From: Chryseobacterium nakagawai
Lineage (GTDB): Bacteria; Bacteroidota; Bacteroidia; Flavobacteriales; Weeksellaceae
Direction of reading: 5' to 3'
Length of the DNA stretch: 64,000 nt
NCBI RefSeq assembly: GCF_900637665.1
Contig: NZ_LR134386.1
Coordinates: 558,001-622,000 of the forward strand
Shown: piece after piece, positions 9,734 through 18,831 of the stretch
How the letters are laid out: each line of letters opens with the position of its first letter
How positions within the stretch are numbered: the first letter of the stretch is position 1
Notes under the pieces: generated by a model
What the model was told of the DNA's origin: nothing
Database searches by the model: none
The model's input: only the letters and a program-made list of their open reading frames with translations
Position numbers and translations under genes: made by a program

Positions 9734-10680
9734 GCTAAAATTTTTTTCATTTCATTAACCGAATATCTCTGGTCTATCGGTAATGCTATTATTTCTTGTG
9801 CTAAAATATGAGAGTTCTTATCTTCCGTACACCAGTTTAAAACATTTGGCCAATAAGTGGCGCAGTAAATTCTTTCACTGATGAGCTTTTGTTTAAGTTT
9901 TTTATCCTGAGTCCTGAAAGGATATACCAGGGGAACAGACTCTTTGGATAATTCAATAGGAAGACTATTTTTTTCTTTTAATGCTTCATGTAAAAAAAGA
10001 AAATTTTCTTTTCTGTGCTTTTTTATATAATCATAATCAATGCCTGTTAACATTTTTTTTGTCAAATTAGACATGGTCTTAATGGGCTGATTTTCCAAAG
10101 ATTTATCATTTTCACTGAAATCAGAATACCCTTCTTCTGCGGATAGATCTATTCTTTTCAACAGATGGCTCATCCGTTGGTAACTTTCATCTTTTTCAAA
10201 ATCAATATTCAGGCGTTTGTTAGTGTATAGAAACCCTCCATCGGCTACCCCAACAAACTTTCTTGGTGAGTAAAACTGATCAATATTCTTTATTACAGGA
10301 GCAAACAGAGCCTGAGCATTATCAATAATGATATTATTGGGAATCTTGTTGATTAACTCTTGGATAAAAAGATCTTTAATCCCAAAATAGTTAGTATATA
10401 AAAAAACTTCACTCTCTTTTATCGTTGAGTAATCGAACAGAGGTTCCAGATTAGAATCCACATCGTAAAATTCATATTCAAGATTAATTTTTTGAATAGG
10501 TTCTAAAATGACATCACAAGTATAATAAGGAATATAAATTTTTGACTTCTTCCGGGCACGGAGAATATACTCAAGGCAATTTCGTGCAGAATTAAGAGTA
10601 ATAGAATTATTACCTGCAAAATCTGAGTTACCAACAGGCAGCTCAAGTTCAAAATATCCTCCTATTGCTTTATTATTCAT
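9718..10680 (-). CDS. DegT/DnrJ/EryC1-like PLP-fold protein
   Basis: About 320 residues, recognised by overall order rather than high similarity. It has an N-terminal substrate loop, a YIPYYTCD strand, IIIDNAQALFAPV (the Asp of the PLP pyridine contact) and SPRKFVGVADGGF with the probable Schiff-base Lys. It is divergent from sugar aminotransferases such as the one at 11391-12473. The ATG at 10680 is preferred because ATGAATAA then forms an 8-base overlap with the upstream wbqC-like stop. An ATG at 10692 is also in frame. Aminotransferase activity is an inference. Confidence 0.8.
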   Translation of the reverse strand: MNNKAIGGYFELELPVGNSDFAGNNSITLNSARNCLEYILRARKKSKIYIPYYTCDVILEPIQKINLEYEFYDVDSNLEPLFDYSTIKESEVFLYTNYFGIKDLFIQELINKIPNNIIIDNAQALFAPVIKNIDQFYSPRKFVGVADGGFLYTNKRLNIDFEKDESYQRMSHLLKRIDLSAEEGYSDFSENDKSLENQPIKTMSNLTKKMLTGIDYDYIKKHRKENFLFLHEALKEKNSLPIELSKESVPLVYPFRTQDKKLKQKLISERIYCATYWPNVLNWCTEDKNSHILAQEIIALPIDQRYSVNEMKKILACIMY

Positions 10681-11389
10681 TGACCAGCTCAAATTGATCT
10701 AACATATTATTAATCTCTTCAGGTGAATTAAACATCATGACATCAATAATTGATAATCCGTATTCAAAAGGTGTTCTTTTTTGGTCATAATGAACCGGAA
10801 TCATTTTCTGAAATGAAATATCAATATTCTGATTTGTATATTTTTCTGTATCAAAAAATTCTAACCCTCCGATAGGGTTGATATAATGAATCTTTCCATC
10901 CAGTTTTTTACATATATTTAAAGCCCATTCATCCGGACTATTAGGTTCCTCTATTTCGAGATTCATTTCTGAGAATACAGGAAGTTCTTTCGGGAAACCA
11001 AGATAATTACATATTTTTTCCAGCGAAGCTTTATTCAATGCTGTAATCGTATCATATTCTCCTTCAAATATTTCCTTCAGTAGCTGGACTGTTTTATAAT
11101 AGTAAGGAGCTTGTTTTTTATAAATCTGTAACTGAGACAGAATTTTACCTTTCCAATCTTGAGAATTATCAATCAGACACTCCTTAATTAAGGTGTCTCT
11201 GCCACTTTTTACTAGCGGAACCTGTATATATAACCAGCCCTCGTTCTGCTTAAGGATTCTGTTTCTTTCTATCCATCCATGTCTGATGAATTGTACAGGA
11301 TCAAACAAAATAAACAGATCAGAATGCTTAATAAGACTTAAATAGCCTATATAGGGCATAAAATAGGGCTGCATTATTGCTGTTTTCAT
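10673..11389 (-). CDS. WbqC family protein
   Basis: A 238-residue protein beginning MKTAIMQPYFMPYIGYLSLI, the hallmark of the WbqC-like family, followed by FDPVQFIRHGWIERNRI. WbqC proteins occur in O-antigen clusters next to DegT aminotransferases and are proposed to modify amino sugars or related groups. No reaction is established here. It sits between two DegT-family genes, one base downstream of the first and overlapping the second by 8 bases, which points to a shared substrate. Confidence 0.9.
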   Translation of the reverse strand: MKTAIMQPYFMPYIGYLSLIKHSDLFILFDPVQFIRHGWIERNRILKQNEGWLYIQVPLVKSGRDTLIKECLIDNSQDWKGKILSQLQIYKKQAPYYYKTVQLLKEIFEGEYDTITALNKASLEKICNYLGFPKELPVFSEMNLEIEEPNSPDEWALNICKKLDGKIHYINPIGGLEFFDTEKYTNQNIDISFQKMIPVHYDQKRTPFEYGLSIIDVMMFNSPEEINNMLDQFELVNE

Positions 11390-11390
11390 A

Positions 11391-12473
11391 CTAATTATTT
11401 TGGATTCTTAGCATCAATCTTGAAATGAATTCAACTTCTTCAAAAGTCATATCATAGTAAAGCGGAAGACATAAAGATCTTTTAGAAATATCTTCAGTAA
11501 TAGGTAATTCTAATTTTGGAAGATAAGGTAAAGCTGAGGCTAAACTTGGATAAAAGTATCTGCGTGTGAATACCTCATGACTATCCATCTCTTTTTTTAA
11601 TTTTAGTAAAAGTTCTTCACTTTCTAAAACAATAGGATAGTACGGGTAATTCTCAGTGGCCTTGGCATGCCAAAGGGGTTTTACAGCCTTTAGTGTTTTA
11701 AGCTTTTCGTCATACAATTCTGAAAGAGCCTTTCTTTTTTCGTGAATTTGGGTGATATATTTTAGATTAGCTAATCCCATTGCTGCATGAAATTCTGAAT
11801 TTTTTCCATTGATTCCCAGATCAGAAAAGGAATCATACCCGGAAATTCCAAAATTCCTTATGGAGGCTAATTTTTTTAAAAGCTCAGGTTTCTTGGTAAC
11901 TAATAATCCACCTTCGATAGTATGATAAAGTTTGGTAGCATGTAATGAACAGGTAGAAATATCTCCATATTCAAAAATAGATCTCCCATTTATTTTTACT
12001 CCAAAAGCATGGGCTGCATCATAAATAACTTTTAAATTATGTTTTTTAGCAATGGCTTCTATTGCATCCACATCACAAGGGTTTCCATAAACATGAGTAG
12101 CAAGAATTGCCTGGGTGTTTTCTGTGATAGCTTCCTCTATTTTCTTTGGATCTATACATAAACTTTTTGGGTCAATATCTACAAAAACCGGTGTACATCC
12201 TTCCCAGACGATAGTACTGGTAGTTGCAATAAAAGAGAAAGGAGTCGTAATGATCTCTCCTGTAATTTCCAACGCTTTTATCGCCATTTGTATAGCAACA
12301 GTTCCGTTAGTGACAAAAAGGAGATGCTGTAACTTAAGATGATCTTTAAGTTCCATTTCAAGCTGACTGGCCAGTGGTCCCATATTGGTAAGCCAGTTTC
12401 TTTTCCAGATACCTTCTAAATATGCATCATACTCTTCCTTCGGGGGAAGAAAAGGTTTTGTTACAGGAATCAT
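11391..12473 (-). CDS. DegT/DnrJ/EryC1/StrS sugar aminotransferase
   Basis: 360 residues with a full DegT signature. These are FVTNGTVAIQMAIKAL (PLP phosphate site), TTPFSFIATTSTIVWEG, VIYDAAHAFGV (Asp for the pyridine nitrogen), and SLHATKLYHTIEGG with the Schiff-base Lys. It should transfer an amino group from glutamate to a keto-sugar nucleotide, as in biosynthesis of 4-amino-4-deoxy sugars. It lies 2 bases downstream of the FkbM gene and 1 base upstream of wbqC. The exact keto-sugar is not deducible. Confidence 0.92.
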   Translation of the reverse strand: MIPVTKPFLPPKEEYDAYLEGIWKRNWLTNMGPLASQLEMELKDHLKLQHLLFVTNGTVAIQMAIKALEITGEIITTPFSFIATTSTIVWEGCTPVFVDIDPKSLCIDPKKIEEAITENTQAILATHVYGNPCDVDAIEAIAKKHNLKVIYDAAHAFGVKINGRSIFEYGDISTCSLHATKLYHTIEGGLLVTKKPELLKKLASIRNFGISGYDSFSDLGINGKNSEFHAAMGLANLKYITQIHEKRKALSELYDEKLKTLKAVKPLWHAKATENYPYYPIVLESEELLLKLKKEMDSHEVFTRRYFYPSLASALPYLPKLELPITEDISKRSLCLPLYYDMTFEEVEFISRLMLRIQNN

Positions 12474-12475
12474 AA

Positions 12476-13252
12476 TTATAGATTTATTGGAAATTGAGTA
12501 AGTTTACCGCCTTTTTTTACAAAGACAAGTTCTACAAGCCATAAAACAGGGATGTCAATGGGTCTGTTTAAATCTGTAATATCATATAACTCATATCCAG
12601 CTTCGTCCATTTTGTTGACCAATCTCAATAAGGAGTTTTTATACACTTTAACCTGAACGCCTGCTTCTACCATAAACACTTCTGTTTTTCCAAATAAATC
12701 GGAGGCACCATCAATCACTTCCAGGTCCAGTCCTTCAGCATCAATTTTTACAATGTCAGGATAATCAAGATTATTTTCCTTGATAATGGAACTCAGAGTT
12801 TTGATAGGAACTTCAATTTGCTCATATCCCATTTTGGCAGCTTCCTCTTCTGAATAAATAAAAGAGCAACTGTCATCTCTATCAACTATTGTGAATTTTA
12901 AGATATCATTTTTATCTCCAACACCCACAGGTAAATATTTGATTTTAGGATTTTGCAGCAAGTCTTGAAAATTTGCTGAAAGCCTTTCCTGTGGTTCTAT
13001 AAGAAGATAGGAAGAGTTAGGGAATTGTTTTAAAGCCTCTCTTGTCCATGTTCCGGTATTCGCCCCAATATCAACAATAAAATTAGGCTGAAAGTTTAAT
13101 GCTTTCAGGGTTGCATAAAATTTATTCAGCAGGTCATTTTTTTCGTTTGCAACTGCTGCTTTTTTACTTCTTTGGACCATACTATCATAAGTGTCGTTCT
13201 TAATGATTGTATAGCCTACTTTGTTGGCTATTTTTTGTAATAAATCTTTCAT
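12476..13252 (-). CDS. FkbM family methyltransferase
   Basis: 258 residues. FIVDIGANTGTWTREALKQF is the SAM-binding motif I. YLLIEPQERL is motif II, and VKIDAEGLDLEVIDGA is the typical FkbM motif. In glycan loci such enzymes O-methylate sugars, sometimes capping the non-reducing end and so terminating chains exported by Wzm/Wzt. It is the gene immediately after wzt (10 bases), which fits a role in a terminal modification recognised by the Wzt C-terminal domain. That coupling is an inference. Confidence 0.92.
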   Translation of the reverse strand: MKDLLQKIANKVGYTIIKNDTYDSMVQRSKKAAVANEKNDLLNKFYATLKALNFQPNFIVDIGANTGTWTREALKQFPNSSYLLIEPQERLSANFQDLLQNPKIKYLPVGVGDKNDILKFTIVDRDDSCSFIYSEEEAAKMGYEQIEVPIKTLSSIIKENNLDYPDIVKIDAEGLDLEVIDGASDLFGKTEVFMVEAGVQVKVYKNSLLRLVNKMDEAGYELYDITDLNRPIDIPVLWLVELVFVKKGGKLTQFPINL

Positions 13253-13262
13253 CTTTTTAATT

Positions 13263-14513
13263 TTAATCTAAGGTCCAGTTGAAGGTCGGGCGAATATATC
13301 CAGGTTCACGACCCATCCAGTCACCTAGTTCCCTTGGAGTATCTTCAACGATAAATGTAAATATATCAGATTCAATAAAATCTGCTCTTAAAGCATCTTC
13401 AATAATGTATAAACTCAAATAATAGTTACCTGACTGAAAATATTTTGCCGGGAAAGTGCATTTTATTTTATTATGTCCGGGTTTTAGTCCAAATTGTTCA
13501 AAATGAGAAAGAGAAAAAAGAGGTTCTCCCTGTTCATTATTCAAAACATAGGTCAAATGATATCTTCCCGGATTATTTGAAAGAACATTAATATCTGTGA
13601 TTAATTCTATTGCCTGGTTTTCATATAAATTCTTAAAATCATCTGAGCCAGCGTTTTTCACGGTAACTCTTTGGATTCTTACGTTCTCGCTTCCAATATC
13701 AAAGGTTTTTATATATTCATTTTCTTTGGAATTTCCGAGATAATAGCTTACACATTTATCGATATTCCCTGAATATTTTACCATTCCTTTCTCTAATAAG
13801 ATACCGTTGTTACAAAGAGTTTTTACAGCAGCCATATTATGACTTACAAACAAAATAGTTCGGCCTTCTCCTTTGGTAACATCTCCCATTTTCCCCAAAC
13901 ATTTCTTCTGAAATTCAGCATCACCTACGGCTAAAACTTCGTCAACGACTAATATTTCAGATTCCAGGTGAGCGGCAACAGCAAAAGCAAGACGCACATA
14001 CATTCCGGAAGAATATCTTTTTACAGGGGTATCTATATATCTTTCAACTCCTGAGAAATCTACAATTTCATCAAACTTACGCTTGATTTCTTTTTTGGTC
14101 ATCCCAAGAATAGCGCCATTCAAGAACACATTCTCACGACCGGTCATTTCCGGGTGAAATCCGGTTCCCACTTCTAATAAAGATGCAATTCTTCCATTGG
14201 TATAAATTTTTCCAGTGGTAGGTTTTGTTACTTTACTTAAAAGTTTGAGAAGAGTAGATTTTCCAGCTCCGTTTCTCCCTATGATCCCGACAGCATCTCC
14301 CTGGTTAATCTCAAAATTGATATCACGGAGGGACCATACATAATCAGATTCACCTTTGGTTGTTCTGTCATTGGCTTCACCAATTTTTAGATAAGGATTT
14401 TCCTTACCTCTTACTTTATGCCAAAATCTGTTGAGGTCATGGGATAAAGTCCCGGTTCCCACTTCTCCAAGACGATATTGTTTTGATATATTTTCTGCTT
14501 TTAAAGCTAACAT
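13263..14513 (-). CDS. wzt: ABC exporter ATPase with C-terminal glycan-binding domain (Wzt)
   Basis: About 416 residues from the preferred ATG at 14513 (MLALKAENISKQYRLGE); an in-frame ATG at 14540 would add nine residues. Walker A is GRNGAGKST, the ABC signature is RYSSGMYVRLAF and Walker B is ILVVDEVLAVGD. The last 150 residues form a beta-rich extension like the carbohydrate-recognition domain of Wzt proteins that read a modified chain end. It powers export of a completed lipid-linked polysaccharide through Wzm. It follows wzm directly and precedes an FkbM methyltransferase. Confidence 0.95.
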   Translation of the reverse strand: MLALKAENISKQYRLGEVGTGTLSHDLNRFWHKVRGKENPYLKIGEANDRTTKGESDYVWSLRDINFEINQGDAVGIIGRNGAGKSTLLKLLSKVTKPTTGKIYTNGRIASLLEVGTGFHPEMTGRENVFLNGAILGMTKKEIKRKFDEIVDFSGVERYIDTPVKRYSSGMYVRLAFAVAAHLESEILVVDEVLAVGDAEFQKKCLGKMGDVTKGEGRTILFVSHNMAAVKTLCNNGILLEKGMVKYSGNIDKCVSYYLGNSKENEYIKTFDIGSENVRIQRVTVKNAGSDDFKNLYENQAIELITDINVLSNNPGRYHLTYVLNNEQGEPLFSLSHFEQFGLKPGHNKIKCTFPAKYFQSGNYYLSLYIIEDALRADFIESDIFTFIVEDTPRELGDWMGREPGYIRPTFNWTLD

Positions 14514-14567
14514 GTTTTTGTGATTTAAATTTTTACTCAAGTGTTTTTATATCCAATGCTATAGTTT

Positions 14568-15416
14568 TTATACTGTGTCCATAAAGGTTTTTTCAACCTT
14601 GTTAAAAGTAACCACTCCAACCATAAGAAGAAGTAAGATAATCACAGTACTGGCAACCAGCATAACCGGAGAAAAATCTCCCACGCCCAGCCAGCCATAT
14701 TTGAAGCATTCAAAAATACCTGTCAATGGATTAAATTTTGCTAACTTTTTGAAATATCCCGGAAGCATTGATACAGGATAAATAACCGGTGTAGCATACA
14801 TATATAAACTGATACCGAATGCTAAAAGCATACTTAAATCCTTATATTTTGTGGTAAGTGCAGAAAATATCATTCCAACCCCAAGTGCAAAAAGGGCCAT
14901 CAGAACTAATAAAAATGGAGTTGCCAGGATCCACCAGTTAGGAGAAACCTCATGATTAACAAGATAGTATGCCCATACCATAAGAAACAGGATAAACTGA
15001 ACACTTAAACGCATCAGGTTTGAAATGACAATTGAAATGGGAGTTACTAATCTTGGGAAGTATACTTTACCAAAGATATTGGCGTTTCCTGTAAAAGTCG
15101 CAGTAGTTCCCAGCAATGCGCCTGAAAAATAATTCCATAAAGTAACTCCGGAGAGATAAAATATGATACCGGGAGCTCCATCTGTAGGTAACTTAGCAAA
15201 TCTCCCAAAAATAATTAGGTAAGTAATCGTTGTAAAGATGGGATTTATAAAAAACCAGATTGGTCCTAAAATGGTTTGCTTGAAACTGGATATGAAGTCT
15301 CTCTTTACAAACATGTAAATTAAATCTTTGTAGTGCCAAACTTCTTTTAGTTTTAGATTAAATAAAGAATGGTCTGCTTCAATGGTTTCCGTCCACTTTT
15401 GTTGTGGTTCATTCAT
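14568..15416 (-). CDS. wzm: ABC-2 type polysaccharide export permease (Wzm)
   Basis: About 282 residues from the ATG at 15416 (MNEPQQKWTETIEADHSLF). An upstream in-frame ATG at 15434 would add six residues. The sequence HYKDLIYMFVKRDFISSFKQ is the amphipathic interface helix of O-antigen/teichoic-acid ABC-2 permeases. Six membrane segments follow, including TILGPIWFFINPIFTTITYL. It forms the transmembrane channel for Wzt. A TAnnTTTG-like box (CAAATTTA on the plus strand, 15432-15439) sits just before the preferred start, which argues for the shorter form. Confidence 0.95.
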   Translation of the reverse strand: MNEPQQKWTETIEADHSLFNLKLKEVWHYKDLIYMFVKRDFISSFKQTILGPIWFFINPIFTTITYLIIFGRFAKLPTDGAPGIIFYLSGVTLWNYFSGALLGTTATFTGNANIFGKVYFPRLVTPISIVISNLMRLSVQFILFLMVWAYYLVNHEVSPNWWILATPFLLVLMALFALGVGMIFSALTTKYKDLSMLLAFGISLYMYATPVIYPVSMLPGYFKKLAKFNPLTGIFECFKYGWLGVGDFSPVMLVASTVIILLLLMVGVVTFNKVEKTFMDTV

Positions 15417-15572
15417 CTGTGTAAGTTTTAACAAATTTATAATAATTAATTTTTACCATTTTTTTAGTCTGTAAATTATTGATTATATAAAACTAAAAAT
15501 AATAACTAATATATTGGTGTTGTTATTATGTATAAAAATTATTGACTCTATAATGTAATTATTTTGCAAAGT

Positions 15573-15701
15573 TTATAAATACTCAGTATAGGCAGACATC
15601 TCAGGATTAATGGTTATATTTTCCGAATGATTTTTTATAAATTCTTCTACAATATAGGATTCAATGAATTCTGCTATGCCTGTAATCATGATATTTTCCA
15701 T
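15573..15701 (-). pseudogene. Relic of a second rmlB 5' end
   Basis: Translating minus from the ATG at 15701 gives 42 codons that follow the start of the intact rmlB (22176) residue by residue. The relic reads MENIMITGIAEFIESYI where rmlB has MKNIIITGGAGFIGSHV. The match continues through VEEFIKNHSENITIN and ends at a stop after AYTEYL (rmlB: TYAGNL). Three of the four glycines of the NAD-binding loop are lost, so the fragment cannot be functional. The downstream part of the gene is gone. It lies 3 bases from the ugd relic, the same order and spacing as the intact junction. Confidence 0.88.
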
Positions 15702-15704
15702 TTC

Positions 15705-15905
15705 TTATTTTGTAATTGTTTTTCTACTTATACTTTTATAATGAAATTTTTTTTATCCCGGGATTTCAAATGAATAGATATTCCCTTTGTCAAAAATAAC
15801 CTTATTTTCCTTACTATCAGTTCAAAGTTTAAATTTTTGAACCAGATTATTCTGCAGTAATACATATAAAGTATTTACATCTTCCAATGCGTCATACCTC
15901 AGTTC
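15705..15905 (-). pseudogene. Relic of a second ugd 3' end
   Basis: Read on the minus strand in one frame, this stretch matches the last 65 residues of the intact ugd (ending 22181). YDALEDVNTLYV matches YDALEDVDALFI. After an internal TGA comes ENKVIFDKGNIYSFEIP against KNKVIFDGRNMYPLEIP. After an internal TAA comes FHYKSISRKTITK against FYYKSIGRKTITK, then TAA. Two in-frame stops and no 5' part make it a pseudogene. With the rmlB relic it forms a degenerate direct repeat of the junction at about 22,055-22,390. Confidence 0.88.
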
Positions 15906-15962
15906 TTATATCCGTTACATAGATAACAAAAAGAAAGTATGGTTGAGATTAAAGAATTGATC
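15906..15962. other. AT-rich remainder of the 15,417-15,962 gap
   Basis: Together with 15,417-15,572 this is the part of the wzm to GT2 gap not explained by the two relics. It is AT-rich and has no open frame of note. No terminator hairpin was seen, so the gap need not end transcription. Confidence 0.5.
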
Positions 15963-16859
15963 TTACATAACTTTCTTTAAAATCTTATACAAAGAAACAG
16001 GAAGATTCTTTTTTATTGCAAAGTCCAGTTTTTTTGACCGAAACGGATAAGCATGATAAGCGTTGATATATTCCTCAGGGAGTTGAGTTCCAGATTGATA
16101 TAATTTTTGAGTAATATGATTGATGCTTCCTCTCGAAACTCCTTTTTTATCAAACATCATCTGAAGTGTAGCTGCCTCCATTTCGATTCTGTCTGCCTTT
16201 ACTTTTGAAATATTGTCAGCATGAAGCCTGTAATATGCCAGCTTTTCAGGAATATAAGCAATTAAATATTTTTGACTGACCTTGAGCCATCGATAATAAT
16301 CTTCTATAATAAACTGTGAATCATATTTTCCGGTTTCCCTTACAACGTCTGTTCTTAATAAGACGGTGAGCGCTGCAATTCTATTTCCTTTTAATAGTTC
16401 TTCTCTGAAAATATAAGGATCTATATTTCCCAATGCATCATAGTCAGCAATATCCTCAATAATCTGGCTGTCGTTATTTACAGCATGGGTATGAGAAAAA
16501 GACATTCCATATTCATTTCCCAGTTTTTCAAGGATATATACTGATTTTTCAAGGGATTCAGGGTGTAGGAAATCGTCTGCAGCAATGATTTTTATATATT
16601 TCCCTTTAGCCAAATCAAGGCACTCATTAAGCATTGTGGGTAAACCTGTATTTTTAGTATGGAAGTTTTTTGCTGCAGAATAATTATTTTCCTGTAGCCA
16701 TTGTTCAAAAACTTCTACTGAATGATCCGGAGACGCATCATCACCTACAATTAACTGAATGTTTTTGTAAGTTTGATTTTTTATACTATCTAGATTTTCC
16801 TTTATAAACTGTGATTGATTATAAGAAACTACAACAACTGTTACTAAGGGTTGGTCCAT
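15963..16859 (-). CDS. Family 2 glycosyltransferase
   Basis: 298 residues. MDQPLVTVVVVSYNQSQFIK, NIQLIVGDDASPDHSVEVFE and KIIAADDFLHPESL give the full GT-A family 2 pattern, with the DD metal site. The C-terminal third (SRGSINHITQKLYQSG) is typical of transferases of O-antigen units. It starts on the base after the fdtB stop, so it is translationally linked to the deoxyamino-sugar genes and is the best candidate to transfer that sugar. The assignment of sugar is inferred from position. Confidence 0.92.
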   Translation of the reverse strand: MDQPLVTVVVVSYNQSQFIKENLDSIKNQTYKNIQLIVGDDASPDHSVEVFEQWLQENNYSAAKNFHTKNTGLPTMLNECLDLAKGKYIKIIAADDFLHPESLEKSVYILEKLGNEYGMSFSHTHAVNNDSQIIEDIADYDALGNIDPYIFREELLKGNRIAALTVLLRTDVVRETGKYDSQFIIEDYYRWLKVSQKYLIAYIPEKLAYYRLHADNISKVKADRIEMEAATLQMMFDKKGVSRGSINHITQKLYQSGTQLPEEYINAYHAYPFRSKKLDFAIKKNLPVSLYKILKKVM

Positions 16860-17960
16860 TTAAAATTCGTTTACCGTTTTAATAATTGCCTGTACTTCCT
16901 CTTCTTCTAAAACAGATGAAATTGGCAGACTTAACACTTCTGTATGTATTTTTTCGCTTATAGGAAAAGAAAGATCTTTCCACTCTTTGTACGCTTCCTG
17001 ATGATGAGGAGGGATAGGATAGTGGATAATGGTTTGTATTCCATGTTCTGTAAGATAAGCCTGAAGCTCATCTCTTCTTTGGGTCCTGATTACGAAAACA
17101 TGCCATACATGCTCATTTTCATTTTCGGGATACTCAGGAAGGATGATCGCAGGATTGTTGATTTCTTCGATAAATCTTTTTGCGATAAATCTCCTTGCAT
17201 TGTTTTCATCATCAATATATTTCAGCTTGATGTCTAACACTGCTGACTGAAGTTCATCGAGTCTGGAATTTAATCCCTGATAAATGTTTACATATTTTTG
17301 ATTGGAACCATAATTAGCCAATGCTCTGATAGCTTTGGCTAGCTCATCATCATTAGTTGTTACAGCCCCTGCATCTCCTAAAGCTCCTAAGTTTTTTCCC
17401 GGATAAAAGCTGAATCCGGCAGCATCTCCAAGATTTCCGGATTTTATGCCATTCCACTCTGCTCCTATGGCCTGGGCGTTGTCTTCAATGATTTTTAAAT
17501 GGTATTTCTGAGCAATTTCTTTAAGCTGATCTGAGAAAACAATTCTTCCCTGAAGGTGAACAATAAGAATTCCTTTTGTTTTTTGGGTGATTTTTTCTTC
17601 AATTTTAGCAATATCAATATTATAGGTATTGAGTTCCGGTTCTATTAATACAGGTATTAATCCGTTATCAGAAACAGCTAGTATAGAAGCGATGTAAGTG
17701 TTGGAAGGAACAAGGATTTCATCTCCTGCTTTCATGATGCCTAATTCTATGTAAGCACGAAGAATAAGGCGTAAAGCATCCAATCCGTTGGCTACCCCAA
17801 TAGCATGTTTTGATCCGATATATTGTGCCAAATTAGTTTCAAAAGCTTTGGTTTTTTCTCCTAAAAGATACCATCCTGATCTGAATGTCTGTAATAAGGC
17901 ACTTTCTATTTCCTGTTGGTATTTGAGATTAACTTTTTGTAAATCAAGAAACTTTATCAT
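16860..17960 (-). CDS. fdtB: dTDP-3-keto-6-deoxyhexose 3-aminotransferase (FdtB/QdtB type)
   Basis: 366 residues of the DegT family, starting [20 protein letters not shown], which is characteristic of FdtB/QdtB-like 3-aminotransferases. [15 protein letters not shown] is the phosphate site, [13 protein letters not shown] holds the Asp, and [17 protein letters not shown] holds the Schiff-base Lys. It would aminate dTDP-3-keto-6-deoxyhexose at C3. It overlaps the acetyltransferase gene by 17 bases. The galacto (Fuc3N) and gluco (Qui3N) versions cannot be told apart by eye, so the symbol is by family. Confidence 0.88.
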   Translation of the reverse strand: MIKFLDLQKVNLKYQQEIESALLQTFRSGWYLLGEKTKAFETNLAQYIGSKHAIGVANGLDALRLILRAYIELGIMKAGDEILVPSNTYIASILAVSDNGLIPVLIEPELNTYNIDIAKIEEKITQKTKGILIVHLQGRIVFSDQLKEIAQKYHLKIIEDNAQAIGAEWNGIKSGNLGDAAGFSFYPGKNLGALGDAGAVTTNDDELAKAIRALANYGSNQKYVNIYQGLNSRLDELQSAVLDIKLKYIDDENNARRFIAKRFIEEINNPAIILPEYPENENEHVWHVFVIRTQRRDELQAYLTEHGIQTIIHYPIPPHHQEAYKEWKDLSFPISEKIHTEVLSLPISSVLEEEEVQAIIKTVNEF

Positions 17961-18414
17961 TGTTATTATTCTTTAAAAATTTTGCAGGGTTTCCCACCCA
18001 TATTTCATTATCGGGAACATTTTTGGTCACTACGCTGCCTGCACCAATTAATGCATTTTCACCTATCGTAACTCCAGCTAAAATAGTCGCATTGGCACCA
18101 ATCGAAGCTCCTTTTTTTACCAAAGTTTTTTCTAATGTGAAATTTTTATTTTTAGATTTTGGAAATAGGTCGTTGGTAAAAGTTACATTAGGTCCGATGA
18201 ATACATTGTCTTCAAGATCTACCCCATCCCAAATTTGAACTCCGGGTTTAATGGTGACATTATCTCCAATAGTAACCTCATTTTCTATAAGGACCTGGCA
18301 GTTGATATTGCATCCACTTCCGATTTTGGCACCTTTTAAAATGACACAGAATTGCCATACCGAAGTTCCTTCGCCTATATTTTGAGACTGTACGTCAGCT
18401 AAAGGGTGTATCAT
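17944..18414 (-). CDS. fdtC: dTDP-3-amino-3,6-dideoxyhexose N-acetyltransferase (FdtC/QdtC type)
   Basis: A 156-residue left-handed beta-helix protein built of hexapeptide repeats: [51 protein letters not shown] and a closing VGNPAKFL. The short form and the neighbouring 3-aminotransferase and 3,4-ketoisomerase fit acetylation of the 3-amino group with acetyl-CoA. Such enzymes work as cytoplasmic trimers. It overlaps the stop of fdtA by 4 bases (ATGA) and the start of fdtB by 17. Confidence 0.88.
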   Translation of the reverse strand: MIHPLADVQSQNIGEGTSVWQFCVILKGAKIGSGCNINCQVLIENEVTIGDNVTIKPGVQIWDGVDLEDNVFIGPNVTFTNDLFPKSKNKNFTLEKTLVKKGASIGANATILAGVTIGENALIGAGSVVTKNVPDNEIWVGNPAKFLKNNNNDKVS

Positions 18415-18815
18415 TTTTTGTAATTTTTAAACTCTTCAAAATCTCTGAAATAATCATGCTCGTCATAATGTTCAGAAGCAAGGCATAAAAGTACTGCACT
18501 GTGGCTGAACTTAATATCTCTCCAGATTAATTCCGGAATATAAAGTCCCTTGGAAGGGTTGTCTAAAACGAATGTTGCCTCATTGCCATCCAGGTCCTTA
18601 GTGTTGAATTCTATTGTTCCTGAAACGGCAAAGATCACTTGCTGTAGTTTCTTATGGGCATGTCCTCCACGGATTACATCTTGAGGCGTAAAATAAGTCC
18701 AGTAAACTCTATTGATGGGAAAAGGAATATTTTTTTGAGTTTCTGCTACAGTAATATATCCTAATTCCGGAGATCCGATCTTTGAAAAATCTATAATATG
18801 CGGAGTCATAATCAT
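18411..18815 (-). CDS. fdtA: dTDP-4-keto-6-deoxyglucose 3,4-ketoisomerase (FdtA/QdtA type)
   Basis: A 134-residue single-cupin protein. [20 protein letters not shown] is the family hallmark, with the catalytic His pair in [26 protein letters not shown] and [12 protein letters not shown] follow. It isomerises dTDP-4-keto-6-deoxyglucose, the RmlB product, to the 3-keto form used by FdtB. FdtA (galacto) and QdtA (gluco) differ only in stereochemistry. The start may be the ATG at 18815 or the one two codons later. Confidence 0.9.
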   Translation of the reverse strand: MIMTPHIIDFSKIGSPELGYITVAETQKNIPFPINRVYWTYFTPQDVIRGGHAHKKLQQVIFAVSGTIEFNTKDLDGNEATFVLDNPSKGLYIPELIWRDIKFSHSAVLLCLASEHYDEHDYFRDFEEFKNYKK

Positions 18816-18831
18816 TTAATTTGTATATCTA

